Of a stretch of DNA of 64,000 nt, positions 30,374 through 41,051 are shown piece after piece. The position numbers and the translations under genes are program-made. The stretch comes from Neurospora tetrasperma FGSC 2508 (Eukaryota; Ascomycota; Sordariomycetes; Sordariales; Sordariaceae). Numbering within the stretch: the stretch's first letter is position 1; each line of letters begins with the position of its first letter. Under the pieces are notes generated by a model. It made no database searches and had not been told where the DNA came from. It was given only the letters and a program-made list of their open reading frames with translations. The DNA lies in the NCBI RefSeq assembly GCF_000213175.1, contig NW_009799179.1, forward strand, positions 1,499,713 to 1,563,712, written 5' to 3'.

Positions 30374-31278
30374 TTAGTAGCCTTCCTTGCCCCACTTGTT
30401 GTACTTCTCGTGGAGAGACTGCGGTAGAAATCGCTGTTAGTCAACTTGTTCTTTCTTCGCCCCCTCTTCCACATCGTGTGGCCCATCTCTCGGTTTGAGG
30501 AACATGTGATATCAGGAGACGGGAAACCTGTTCGGGATCGTCGTGATTCGTACCTTGGGGAGGGTGACGTTGGGAACAACGACAACGTTGACGGCGCTGG
30601 GGGCATCCTTGGGGGCAGCAGAGGGATCACCGCCGGGGTGGTACTGGTACTTGCCAGCGCCCGAACCCGACTCCCAGGGCATGGAGTTCTTGGTCTGGGG
30701 AACGGCGGTCTCGGCGGTAGAGGCGGTAGGGTTGCGGGCTTTGGGCGTGGTGAACACAAGATGTTAGAGCTTTTGTTCGTATTTTCGCATCCTTCTCTAG
30801 ATTGGGGACGAGATAAGAGACATACCGAAGTAGTAACCGGCACCAATGAAGGCGGCAACCATGACACCACCGAGGACCTATACTCAGAGCAACACGAACT
30901 TCCACGTTAGCTTCCAAGCTTGTTTGTTTTTCTTTATCCTCCCCTCTTGTTCTGCGTGATCATTGCATCATATCCCGCTCCTTCTGCAACACACTAAACC
31001 CGCCGCGCGCGCATTTTTGAAGCCTTTTCTCTCCATCCGTTCCCCCGGCCCGGCGCAAGGATCCAGCTCGCCCAAAGCTCCTGCGGAACCTCCCTTCCCG
31101 ACTATTCGGTAGGTCGATGTGTTGAGGGAAAAGTGAGGCACGAGGTGCCCCTATTTGTTCAAATATCACGCACCAGAATCTCGGGGTTCTTCTTGGACTC
31201 GGTCTTGAGAGCCTCCTCACCAGTCGTCATGCGACGGACGGTGGTGGAGAAAGCACGGCGGGCAATGAAGGAGGCCAT
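30374..31278 (-). CDS. Small predicted mitochondrial single-pass membrane protein
   Basis: Four exons: 31278-31174, 30877-30826, 30738-30554 and 30418-30374, giving 128 residues. I recognise it only as a conserved fungal type without assigned function. The start MASFIARRAFSTTVRR is a textbook amphipathic mitochondrial presequence (Arg-rich, no acidic residues). One hydrophobic helix follows (VLGGVMVAAFIGAGYYF), then a soluble Pro-rich part (SMPWESGSGAGKYQYHPGGD). It ends with NVVVVPNVTLPKSLHEKYNK and WGKEGY. This layout suits an inner-membrane protein facing the intermembrane space, such as an accessory subunit of a respiratory complex. The first intron is about 296 bp, longer than usual. The second intron ends in CAAAG rather than YAG. 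Frame continuity across all four exons makes the model solid. Confidence 0.78.
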
Positions 31279-33323
31279 TGTGATGGTGTGAAAGGTCGGG
31301 CTGGATGGCAGTTTCGACGAACGGGTCAATGGGGAGGGTTTGTTGTCGAGGTCGGTGGTGGGGGTTCCGGCGAACGGGAGGTAGCTATGGCGTCAGGTGC
31401 GAAGTGTGTTTCGGGGAATTGAGAGCTTTCGGCTTTCGATGATGCAGCAACAGCACAAGCTTTGAGGTTTCTTGGTGCACGGACCCCTTGACGGCCTGGA
31501 CGGGTGGATTTAACGGGTAGTGGTATGATTTCGAGGCTTTGAGGTAAAAGACTTGGCATGTCTTACGTAAGGTGCTGGTTGGTGAGCCAAGTGATGCCGT
31601 GGTGCTTTATTATCGGTCAAATGAGCGGAGGGTTAGGGCTGAGCGCGTATAGCTGGTAGTGTACATATCACAGTGTGCAGTGTCGCAAAAGCCGGAATGG
31701 CTGCGGTGCTGCCCGACGCCCGATCGGACGGCAACAGTGGGCCCGGTATCCCAAGTTCAGATGGGATTGAATGAACCAAACCTCAGCTACAGTCAGCCAG
31801 CTGAGCTCCGGCTGTTTGCCCACGTGTGACGGGAATCTGGAGTACATGATGCGTGCGTACTGCGGTATGCAGCCACCTTATTTGTGGTGATCCGAGTTTT
31901 GAATTATCGCATTCCGTCCTCCGTACCTCCAGGTTTAGGCATGTCTGTCGTCAGCTTCACGAACTACAAGTCTACGTAATGGCACCGCATGGAGTTGACG
32001 GTTCAGAGGCGTTCATCAGGAAAAGGAGCCCAGGCATAAAAATCGAATCTTGGAGGTTGATAGGGAGCGCTAGGTTGGCTCAGGGGCAGCTTGGCAGTTC
32101 AAGGGGACAGGGGCCACAGTGTTCCATTGCTTAGTAGGTATGCAGCCGTGGCACCGACACGCAAGGCGAAGCGGAAGTGTACCAGGCACATAGAGGACCT
32201 GGCAGAGGAATGCTTTTGTCACCAGTGGAAGAGGTGCCCGTGGAGTGGGGTCATCGCGATCACTAACCCGAAGGATGCCTCGGGGTGCCTTCTTACCTGG
32301 GGCTGATGAGCAAAAAAGAAATGACGGCGCTGCATGGATGACACGGCCCATTTCAATATGATCTCGAACAAAGTGCCCGGTGCAAAGGCCGGGCCTACCA
32401 TACGCTTGACATTGACTGGGGGTTTCCCAAGGTACCATAGGAATTGCTTTGCTTATGTGGGAGCGAAAAAGGACACCCAAAGGTCACCCCCAAAAAAGGG
32501 ACGGGAATGCTGAGTGAGAACGAACGGGGGATAATGCGAGGCTCTTGGCTAACCACTCCTTGCAACCCATCCCGTTGCACAACACTTTTCGACTTTCCGT
32601 TTAGACTCGACCCGAAAAAAAGGCACAAGGCAAACACCACTCTCTCTTCGCACTAATCCAAAAGGCTGAGATCTCGCTCAGCCGTCCACTCCTTAACACA
32701 GCTGGAAACCAACAAAGTTGGATTACGGATACGCTCATTATTTTCGTCCGACCGAGACCAGGGTGATTTCGCCGCCATAGGGAAAGACAACACTCCTTCA
32801 CCAACGACCCGACGTACGCATTCGCACATACACACCGCAATCCCCTTGCTGCAAATAAGCACCGCCAACTGTAACAGCAAAACGGCAGCCGACCTGATCC
32901 CGACACATCAGCGACCAGCCAGCTACCCAGCCCCGACTTACGAGATACCGTATCCTACCGAAACCGTTCTATTGCGCCGCCATCCCGTCGATCCGAGCGT
33001 CATTGCGTCAAGCATACCACTCCTCCGTCTGATCTCAGTATCCCGACACCCAGTGTAGCGCGCCCGGACCTCGAAACTCCCAAGCGACGTCGTTCACGTA
33101 TACTTGACGCTGTCGACACATTTGCGCCCGGTTTATAGTCCGCCGCAACTTGTCATATTCATCGCCGACCTCTTTTTCCACCGTTGGGAAACTTTACCAT
33201 CATCGCTCTCGAATCATAGCCATGCTATAGCGTGGGATCTCCCGACATTAGCTAGACATCACACACACACGCCGTTGTTGCGCGGTCGAAGTGCGGGACT
33301 TGGAGGATTCCCTAGCCGACACA
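31279..33323. promoter_or_regulatory. 2-kb divergent intergenic region before ERF2
   Basis: It contains promoters for the mitochondrial protein (left) and ERF2 (right). From about 32850 to 33320 the sequence is C/A-rich, as expected for a long ERF2 leader. No convincing gene is present; minus-strand frames at 32070-32906 are without motifs. Confidence 0.45.
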
Positions 33324-35419
33324 ATGGCATCCGAAGAGGGACCCTCAAGGTCAGCCTCCCCGACAAATGTCGATAACACGTTCCCACAGTACCCTCCTCG
33401 AGCCGAGCTTACCGTTGCTGGCCCTCCCAGCCTAATATCTTCGCGAATGACGGATATTGGCACGGAAGATGGCCAAGGATCAGATGCAACACCACGCGGT
33501 GGTGGCCCTTCGAGCGCTAACCCCAACAGGAGGAGTGGCTTTTATTCGGACACACAGTCTCGTCCCGAGACGTCTGGGACCGGGCTATCATCAAGGGGTC
33601 CGTGGGCGCAATCGGTACCTCTACGCCAACAATTGTCGGGGAAGCGAGGAAGCATAGCTGGGAGCATCGGCAGTGCAGGAGGTCGCCCCATCAGCGCTGC
33701 GAGCAGGAGTCATGTCCCGTCTCTAACGTCCCATGGCTTCTTTCGTCCGATGAGCTCGCAGAAACTCCAGGCGCAAAGGGGCGCTGGGCGCCCGCCAACA
33801 ATGAACCGCCCGTATGTGATCACCGGAGAAGCAGGGGCTCGCAATAGTGTCATCTCAACTGGAAGCGGCCGCATAGGGGCACAGATTGCGGAGGACGCAG
33901 AGCTGCGTATGCCCTCTAGGGGAACCGAAATGACGGAGCAGGATACAATGGACCGCATGACAGCCAACACGAGTCCCATCAACGGATTTTTTCCTACTTC
34001 GAGTGTTACGGATAGCGTCCGGCCGCTGCAGAGACCCGTCGATGCTCGGAACATCAACGTGGAAATGAACAAAGACTACAGAGAGGAAAGCCCGACAACT
34101 CCACCGAGGTCACCTACGAGGACGTCGCGATCTTTCAGGTCCAGCTTTTTGATGCCGAGGATGAACGAGTCCGGGGTAACGGGCTCCAATAGAGAGATTG
34201 AGGGCGGAGAGAAGCTGCAATCAGCTGCCTCGTCTCCCAACATCCCACCCCAAAGTTACGAGAGGCAAAGGGCCAGATTCAAAAGACGTGCAAAAAGGCA
34301 GAACCGCGCGAATCTTGGGAAAAACTACGAATACTTCGAAGGAAACACAGTGTTTTGCCTAGGTGGACGGTTTCAGAACACAAAGCAACGCCCGATAAAT
34401 ATAGCAACCGGGTCACTGATCGTTCTCCCTTGCATCCTCTTTTTCATCTTCTCGGCGCCTTGGATCTGGCACAACATTTCACCCGCGATACCCGTTACAT
34501 TTGCTTATCTTGCTTATATCTGTGTATCTTCGTTCCTACACGCCTCGGCGTCAGATCCAGGAGTATGTTACGGCTTGTTACCCTTTGTGAGTGGTGTCAC
34601 GCTGACATGTTCTAGATTCTACCGAGAAACTTGCACAAGTTTCCTCCTCCAGAAATGGAGGACAGCCCGACAGGCCCGCCAACGACCGACTGGGTTCTCG
34701 TTCACTCGGCAGAAGCTTCAACGGCAGCAATGGAGGTCCCGATCAAATACTGCAAGACATGCCAACTGTGGCGTCCTCCACGCGCTCATCACTGCCGCTT
34801 GTGCGATAACTGTGTTGAGACCCAAGACCATCACTGCGTATGGCTCAACAACTGTGTTGGTCGTCGCAATTACCGCTACTTTTTCACGTTCGTCAGCTCG
34901 GCAACCGTTCTTGCTCTGTACCTTATCGGCGCCTGCCTGGCACAAATTCTGGTGTACAAGAATCAACACCATATCAGCTTTGGTCACGCGGTCAATCACT
35001 TTCGCGTACCCTTTGCCATGGTCTTTTTTGGATTTCTGACATTTTTATACCCGGCTGCACTCACCGGATATCACATTTTTTTGATGGCTCGCGGCGAGAC
35101 AACTCGCGAATACCTCAACTCTCACAAGTTTCCCAAGTCGGATCGATACCGTGCTTTTACTCAGGCCAACTGGCTCAAAAACTGGTTTGTCGTGCTATGC
35201 CGGCCAAGGCCCCCGACTTATTACGGATTCAAGGTCAAGTATAACCAGGGTGACCAGCGACTCGGATCCCATCGGCGCTGGCAACAGCCAGCGGTTTCTG
35301 ACTCGAAAGAGGGCATGGAAATGCAAAACGTCTCGCCGCAGTTGCCTCAGACAGGATTCATGGGACCTACAGCATTGCGAAACTCGAATAATGGGTCGAC
35401 GGCGGAGGTCAGGACATGA
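33324..35419 (+). CDS. erf2: Palmitoyltransferase ERF2 (DHHC)
   Basis: Two exons, 33324-34562 and 34616-35419, giving 680 residues; the intron has a GTATGT donor and a TCTAG acceptor. It is an ER/Golgi protein S-acyltransferase that, with Erf4/Shr5, palmitoylates Ras. About 330 disordered Ser/Arg/Pro-rich residues precede a basic segment (RARFKRRAKRQNRANLGKNY). Two helices follow (PINIATGSLIVLPCILFFIF and the next). The Cys-rich domain reads YCKTCQLWRPPRAHHCRLCD, then NCVETQDHHCVWLNNCVGRR with the catalytic DHHC Cys. Two more helices follow, and the TTxE motif appears as GETTREYL. The intron falls immediately after the conserved DPG at the end of the second helix. An in-frame GTG-initiated extension upstream is not preferred. 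The long N-terminal tail is normal for filamentous fungi. Confidence 0.93.
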
Positions 35420-36531
35420 TATTGATGGTTTTCTCCTCATCTTGACATTTTCGGCGTTTCTGTTTGACTTCGATACATATAGCACACCTGCACACCCATC
35501 TTTACATATACCATTAGTACGCATCAACGCACCATTATTTTTTCATGTTTTTTATGTTGGCCCCTTTTCTCCCCCTTGTTTGTCAGATACCTAACGGCAT
35601 GCACGGCTTTACGTTGTTTTAGAACATGCGTGCACCAGTTTGAATGAAGGGTTTTTCTTTTTTTGGTTCTTTTTGTAATCAAACAATAACAGCGATCATA
35701 AATTTGTAAACAGCAGCAGGAGGAAGAAGAAGAAGAAGAAGAAGGAGTAAAGCCAGGATGAATCAGACGGGGGTACAGCGCCCTAGTGGTTCGTATCTCA
35801 TTGGCAACACATAGGGACGGGAGCAACAACGAAGGAGTTGGACGGACAGGCCTCATTACTGTACGAACTTTAAGTTTTTTTTATACCCTGATGAGAGTAG
35901 CTAGTTCCCAAACTTCGTTTGTGGTTTTTAGTTAGAAACTTCTATAATACCATATGTAAACAGCCTCACGTGGCACTGGTCTCGTAACTATCACACGTTG
36001 CTACTAAACTTGGTATCAACGGCTTCGTTGAGTGGAGGCTATGTAGACAGATACATGTGCGTTTAGACCGCAGCGGGCGGCGTGGTAATGTTCAATCACT
36101 GGTTTCAAAACAATAAAATATACTGTGTACGACTCCTGGTTTCCTGTTATTGAGATATTGCAAATGATTCCGGCGAAAAGTCACAGTATCGCTGGGAAGC
36201 ATAAAGTCAGGTCGTTGTAGGTAGATAGATACATGAGAAAGGGACCCACAATTCACAAAAGAATTGTTTGAGAGCTTCAGTTCAGACATCAATCAATGAC
36301 ACGAACCTCACCTTGTCAAAACCAGTCCACCACAGCTCAACAACCGCCTTTCACGAATTACCAGCTTACAAAATTCAGTTTTTTCTTCTTCTTCTTTTCT
36401 TTTCTTCTTTCTTCTTCCGCCCCCCCATATATCTCATCTAAACCACTAAGCGTTCTTTGACCCACGCTTTTTAACCCCGAACAACTTCCGTCACCCAACT
36501 CACCACTCGACGCACAAACAAGAACCGAACC
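35420..36531. other. Intergenic region between ERF2 and TYW3
   Basis: It holds the ERF2 3' region and the TYW3 promoter. A GAA repeat lies at 35723-35744 and a C/T-only tract of about 45 bases at 36377-36420, the latter just before the TYW3 leader. No gene was recognised. Confidence 0.5.
35723..35744. repeat. GAA trinucleotide repeat
   Basis: About seven consecutive GAA units in the 3' region of ERF2. Confidence 0.85.
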
Positions 36532-37899
36532 ATGCTCCCCCCACCAACCCCCTCCTTCCTCACCCGCAAATCCAAAATCCTTTCCCAGCTCTCCGTTCCC
36601 GACGTCGAGTACACCGACGCCTCCCCCAAAGGATCAGTCGACGTGGCCATTCGCGAACTGATTGACGAGATCAACCATGGTTACGAAGGATTGGTGACGA
36701 CGAGCAGTTGCGCGGGGAGGGTGAGTGTTTATTTGGAGGGTGTGAAGAGGAAGAAGGACAACAAAGCTTCTAGTGCTGGTGGTGTTGAGGGTGAGGGTGA
36801 GGGAGAGGGAGAGGGAGATGGCGAAGGAGGTGGTGAAGATGGGGTAAGGGCATCAACAGCAGCTACAGCTGCTGCGGTAACAGCCAGTTCCTCTGGAGGT
36901 AAAGGTGGAGGGGAATGGCTGTTTGTTTCTCATGATCCGTTAGAGACAGTTGACGCTAAAACGGGGAGGGAGTATGATGGGGACCATTGGATGGAGGTGT
37001 TTGGCTTAACTGGGAATGGGTCTGATCAGCCTGGGTCTGGGGATGGTGATGGTGATGGGGATTCACAGCAAGAGCAGCAGCGGTTGATTCACTTCAAGTT
37101 TGAACCCATGGTACGTTCCTTTCTTCTCTTCTACTTGCAACCCCCGCACAATCCCATCACTAGAGCTTGAACTAACCCTCCTCCCCAACCGCCCTAGATC
37201 CTCCACATCCTAACCACCTCGCCCTATCACGCCCATCTAGCAATCCAATCCGGCATGACCTCGGGCTTCCGCGAAACAGGCGCCGTCTCCATCTTGCCCC
37301 GTCTAACTGCTCCCTTTTTCTCCTCCTGTCACCAGTGTCATACTCACCACAATCACCTCCCGCAACAACTATCATCGTCATCATCAGCATCATCATCACC
37401 ATCATCTTCAACAACCCCAACACCAACAGAATCCGTCACTCCAAACCCCATAGTAGCCATCCGCTCCATGGGCCTCTCCTTCGAGTCCCTCATCGGCGTC
37501 CAACACGGCTCTCAACGACAGTCTTTGGTGTCTCCGGAATACCTGTCTCTGCTGGTCAAGATTGCCAACGAGCGGTTCGAGGAGAATAAGAAGAGGATAG
37601 CTAGGTTTCAGGAGGCATTGAGGTTGGCTTTTGGTGAGGGAGCTACTGCTGGTGGTGTTGAGGGACAGAAGAAGAAGAAAAAGAGCGGCGATGGTGAGAG
37701 TGGTAATGCGGAATGGGAGGATGCTGAGGCTAGGAAGCAGAGGAAGAGGGAGGAAGGGTTGGCGAGACGGGAAGAGGTTAGGAGAAGGAAGGAAAAGGAG
37801 GAGGAGGAGAAACGGAGAAAACAGGAGGAAATTAAGGAGGAGAATGCGGGAAAAGTAGATTTGGCGGAGGTGGTTTTGCAGGTGCCCGATGTTCTGTAG
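36532..37899 (+). CDS. TYW3: tRNA wybutosine-synthesising protein 3 (TYW3)
   Basis: Two exons, 36532-37110 and 37198-37899, giving 426 residues. It is an AdoMet-dependent methyltransferase that methylates yW-86 to yW-72 at position 37 of tRNA-Phe in the cytosol. The family blocks are in order: FLTRKSKILSQLSVPD, GSVDVAIRELIDEINHGYEG, TTSSCAGRVSVYLEG, GEWLFVSHDP, IHFKFEPMILHILT, SGMTSGFRETGAVS, and IVAIRSMGLSFESLIG. It is longer than the usual 230-340 residues because of low-complexity inserts. There is a Gly/Glu repeat after the SCAGR block, a Gly/Asp repeat before the IHFKFEP block, a His/Ser/Pro-rich loop, and a highly charged coiled-coil tail (KEKEEEEKRRKQEEIKEE). The intron is 87 bp with a GTACGT donor and CCTAG acceptor, and interrupts FEPM/ILH in phase 0. 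Confidence 0.92.
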
Positions 37900-38609
37900 A
37901 GATAGTTGGTAGTTCCCTCTTGACCTAACAGTATCTGTTTTAGCGGACAGGTCTTCACGAGGCGCTGGGTTAACTTGTGGTGCTCTCTCCCACTACAGCC
38001 GTTGTCAAGGCGGTGGGAAAAAAAATGTTGGTCTATACTCTTGCTTGTCTTGTCTTAAGAGTTGTTTGCCGTTCTTTTGGATCGTTGTCTTGACCTGACT
38101 GAATTGACTGAAAGGAAAGCTTAGCCTTTATCTATTACCATTGCTCCAAGCTCCAAAGCCACGGGTCCTCAGCTTTTTGACCATTTTGAGACATCTATGA
38201 TACACGCTCACATACACACACTTGACTGACTGCAATGTCGCAGTCAACCCTATCAACCAGTAACCCCATCCAGCGAGCTGCTAATTTCTGCTTATCCTTT
38301 CGATTGACTGCAGATGAACTCAACTAGCAGCTTCTCCCTCTCCTTTTGGTCCATGAGAAAACCCAGCTGGCCTTGTCATTCCCTTCCACTCATCCCTAGC
38401 CCTTTTCAACACTTCCTTGGGCTGCGCAAAACTGAGCGCACAAGGTTTCTTGCTTTCCCTTCCTTACACCCAGGCCCACCGCCAACATCCGTACCCAGTC
38501 CAGGTATATCCCCTCCTGTATATCCGTCTGTCGGTATGTGTGTGTGTGTGTGTGCCGGGTACCCTAGGTGCGTCCGGGGAAAAGCTTTCACTCCAGTCTC
38601 AGAGAGAAC
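37900..38609. other. Convergent 3' region, TYW3 and MIC19
   Basis: No gene recognised. It contains a TG dinucleotide repeat at 38537-38554. Confidence 0.5.
38537..38554. repeat. TG dinucleotide repeat, 9 units
   Basis: Nine uninterrupted TG units near the 3' end of MIC19. Confidence 0.9.
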
Positions 38610-39433
38610 TTAAGCAACAACCTTATCAACCCATCCCTTCTCCAGCCTCCGCACCTCCTCCTTAAAAGCCTCAACCTCCTTCCAGCAGTCCAGCGGCCGG
38701 CGGTCGTGCTCACGCAGACACCGCACCACCTCGCTGCGCGCCGTCTCCGTGCTCTCGGGCAGCGGGCGCACCTTGCGGTGCTCGTCGAGCTTGGCACGCA
38801 AAGCCTCGATTTCCTTCTGGACCTTTTGTCTGCTAATGTCGTTCTCTTGTTGTTGTTGCTGCTGCTCGTCGGAGGAAGAGGATTTAAGAGTTTCTTGCAG
38901 CTTGGCGGCTTCGGCGGCCCGGAGTCGCTTCAGCTCTTCAGCGACGCGGGCTTGAACTTGGAGCTCGAGGGCCTGTTGGCGGGACATGTCGGTCTGTTAT
39001 GTTTGGCTGTGTGTCAGTTGAAGCTTGATGCGTAATGATTGAAGGCTTTGAGCTGGCTGGCTGGATGGCTGGTATGAAACGGTTTATGAATCTGCTGTGT
39101 AGGCGAACGAGGAGGCAGAGGAGGGACGCGGTAGTGTGGGCGTGGGAAGAGTAACCGGTTCGCATCGTAGGCAGAGGTAGGAGGACAGTATAGCTCGACA
39201 GCTAAATGGCACGGACGGAGACGGCATCATACCTCGGGGCTAGACTCCAACTGCTCGACAAGAGTGTGCGATACACCAGCCGGGGCGGGCCTAGTTAGTT
39301 GGGTTTGACAAGTCAGCTTTCCCATACTCTCTAAATAGTCTCCAGAATCCATCAATTGCCCAGAAAGAAGAACGACATACGCCTTCCACACATGCGGCGC
39401 CGCAGCAGAGGGCTTCGAGGCGCTGGAACCCAT
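38610..39433 (-). CDS. MIC19: MICOS complex subunit MIC19 (AIM13-like, CHCH)
   Basis: Three exons: 39433-39381, 39290-39233 and 38993-38610, giving 164 residues. MIC19 is a peripheral inner-membrane protein facing the intermembrane space that helps organise crista junctions with Mic60. The N-terminus MGSSASKPS is a myristoylation signal, as in family members. A Pro/Ala segment and a long coiled coil follow (QALELQVQARVAEELKRLRA and onwards, about residues 42-115). The C-terminal CHCH half carries one Cys pair, VVRCLREHDRRPLDCWKEVE, spaced CX10C; fungal Mic19 typically forms a single disulfide there. Splice sites are GTATGT...ACTAG and GTATGA...AACAG. The second intron is about 239 bp, longer than average. 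Confidence 0.88.
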
Positions 39434-40394
39434 TGTGAATTTGTCGCGGGGTTTTGGTAGGAGGATAGAGCGGGAATTGGTGCAGGGAGAGAGGCGAGGT
39501 AGGAGTTCGAGACCGGTAGCTTCTATCTACCCTGATGTCACCGGAGGAGGATAAGGGTAGGTAGGTAGGTAGGTTTTGCGATTTGTCTGGCTGCGCTGCC
39601 GGCTCGCGAATTCCGCTTCGCAATCGGCGACTGCTGTTGTCCCGCTAGCGCAAGCAGGTGCGCTGACTTGCTTGTGACTTGCTAGCTTAACCCTCTGGAA
39701 GCCTCTTATCGAACTGCCATAGTTAACCCTAGGAAGCTCCGAGTTTTAGGGAAACTCCGGGCATGGATGACGGAGTGTACGGTGCTGAAAAGCACCTTGG
39801 CAAACTGTGTATCTGGAGGCGTCTGCTGAGGCTTGATACTTACTTACTTATACCTGGTTCACAAAGTGTGAAGATGACCTGGACTTATAACATCGAATGA
39901 TGCCGACGAGTCTGACTAGTTTTACCGGAAGTAAGCATCTTGCACTCTGAGAATTGGAAAAGATTTCAAAAAGTTCGTTAATCTATCGATTTCCAACCAC
40001 TATAGCAAGGTTTCGGAATGGACTAGTCCAACAGCGCCAGCCATGCATGCGCTACTACAATCATGGCCATTTGACCTCAACAGAGCTATAGTGTAAAGCC
40101 ATGGCCATGGCGCAAAACCTCTTCCCCCCGAAGTAGCAAAGTTGAACACCGAGATCCTACGTATTCGTTAGTTTATAGAAATCCAGACCATCCATAGTCC
40201 AACTCCTTATATATTCTCTTTTTTTTTCTTATTTTTCTTTTTCAAGGTACGCCTGATTCCCTACTCCAACCGTCAACCGGATGATGCCCCACCTAACCTA
40301 GACATATCGCCTATATCAACTCCTTGCTCTTTTAATTCCCAAAGTCCCTCTTTATGAACTCCGCCTCCGCCATGTCTTTCTGTGTGGGTTGCTC
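39434..40394. other. Intergenic region, MIC19 promoter and 3' region of the zinc-cluster gene
   Basis: A GGTA tetranucleotide run lies at about 39556-39574, within 150 bp of the MIC19 start. No gene was recognised in the remainder, which becomes T/C-rich towards 40250. Confidence 0.5.
39556..39574. repeat. GGTA tetranucleotide run
   Basis: Four to five consecutive GGTA units upstream of MIC19; the same TAGGTAGGTA string recurs in other intergenic regions of the window. Confidence 0.8.
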
Positions 40395-41016
40395 CTAATA
40401 CCCATACATATTCGTTCCACCAACCCAGCTTTGCATAGCACCGGGTTGCCCCTGATCCGACATGTAATAGCCCAGCTCGTTCTCATACCCGTCATTGACG
40501 CCCAAGGTACCGGGTTGCGGGTAATACTGCTGCGGGGTTGCTTGTGGGTCATACGGAACTTGTCCTTGACCAGCCGTGGTCGTTGGAGGGACGCCACCAG
40601 CTTGTTGAGTGTCAAACGCTTCGATGAGTAGGCCCAGCCCATCTGTTGACTGCCGACCAGCTACACCAGCGGCGACAGGTTGCGGTTGCTGCCCCTGTTG
40701 CAAAGGGGATGTCGAATCTTGCAGCTGGGGAGCGGTTGGAGCAGGAGTCTGCTCCTGCGGTTGTGAGGATGTAGGCACACGCAGACTAGGGTCGATGAAC
40801 ATCGCGGGAGTTGGGACACTGGGTTGTGCCGGGCTAATGATCGCCTGTTCCGGACTACCCTGAGGTACAGACTCCTGCTTTTCGCTTAAAGCTTGCTGTA
40901 CCTGTTGGGCCTGCATCTGAGCAGTAAAGGTTGAGTGTAGCTGCGATGGCTGTTGTGCCTGTACTTGTACCTGCTGTGCCTGTTGTGTCTGTGCTTGAGC
41001 CTGAGCTTGAGCCTGC

Positions 41017-41051
<35 letters not shown>

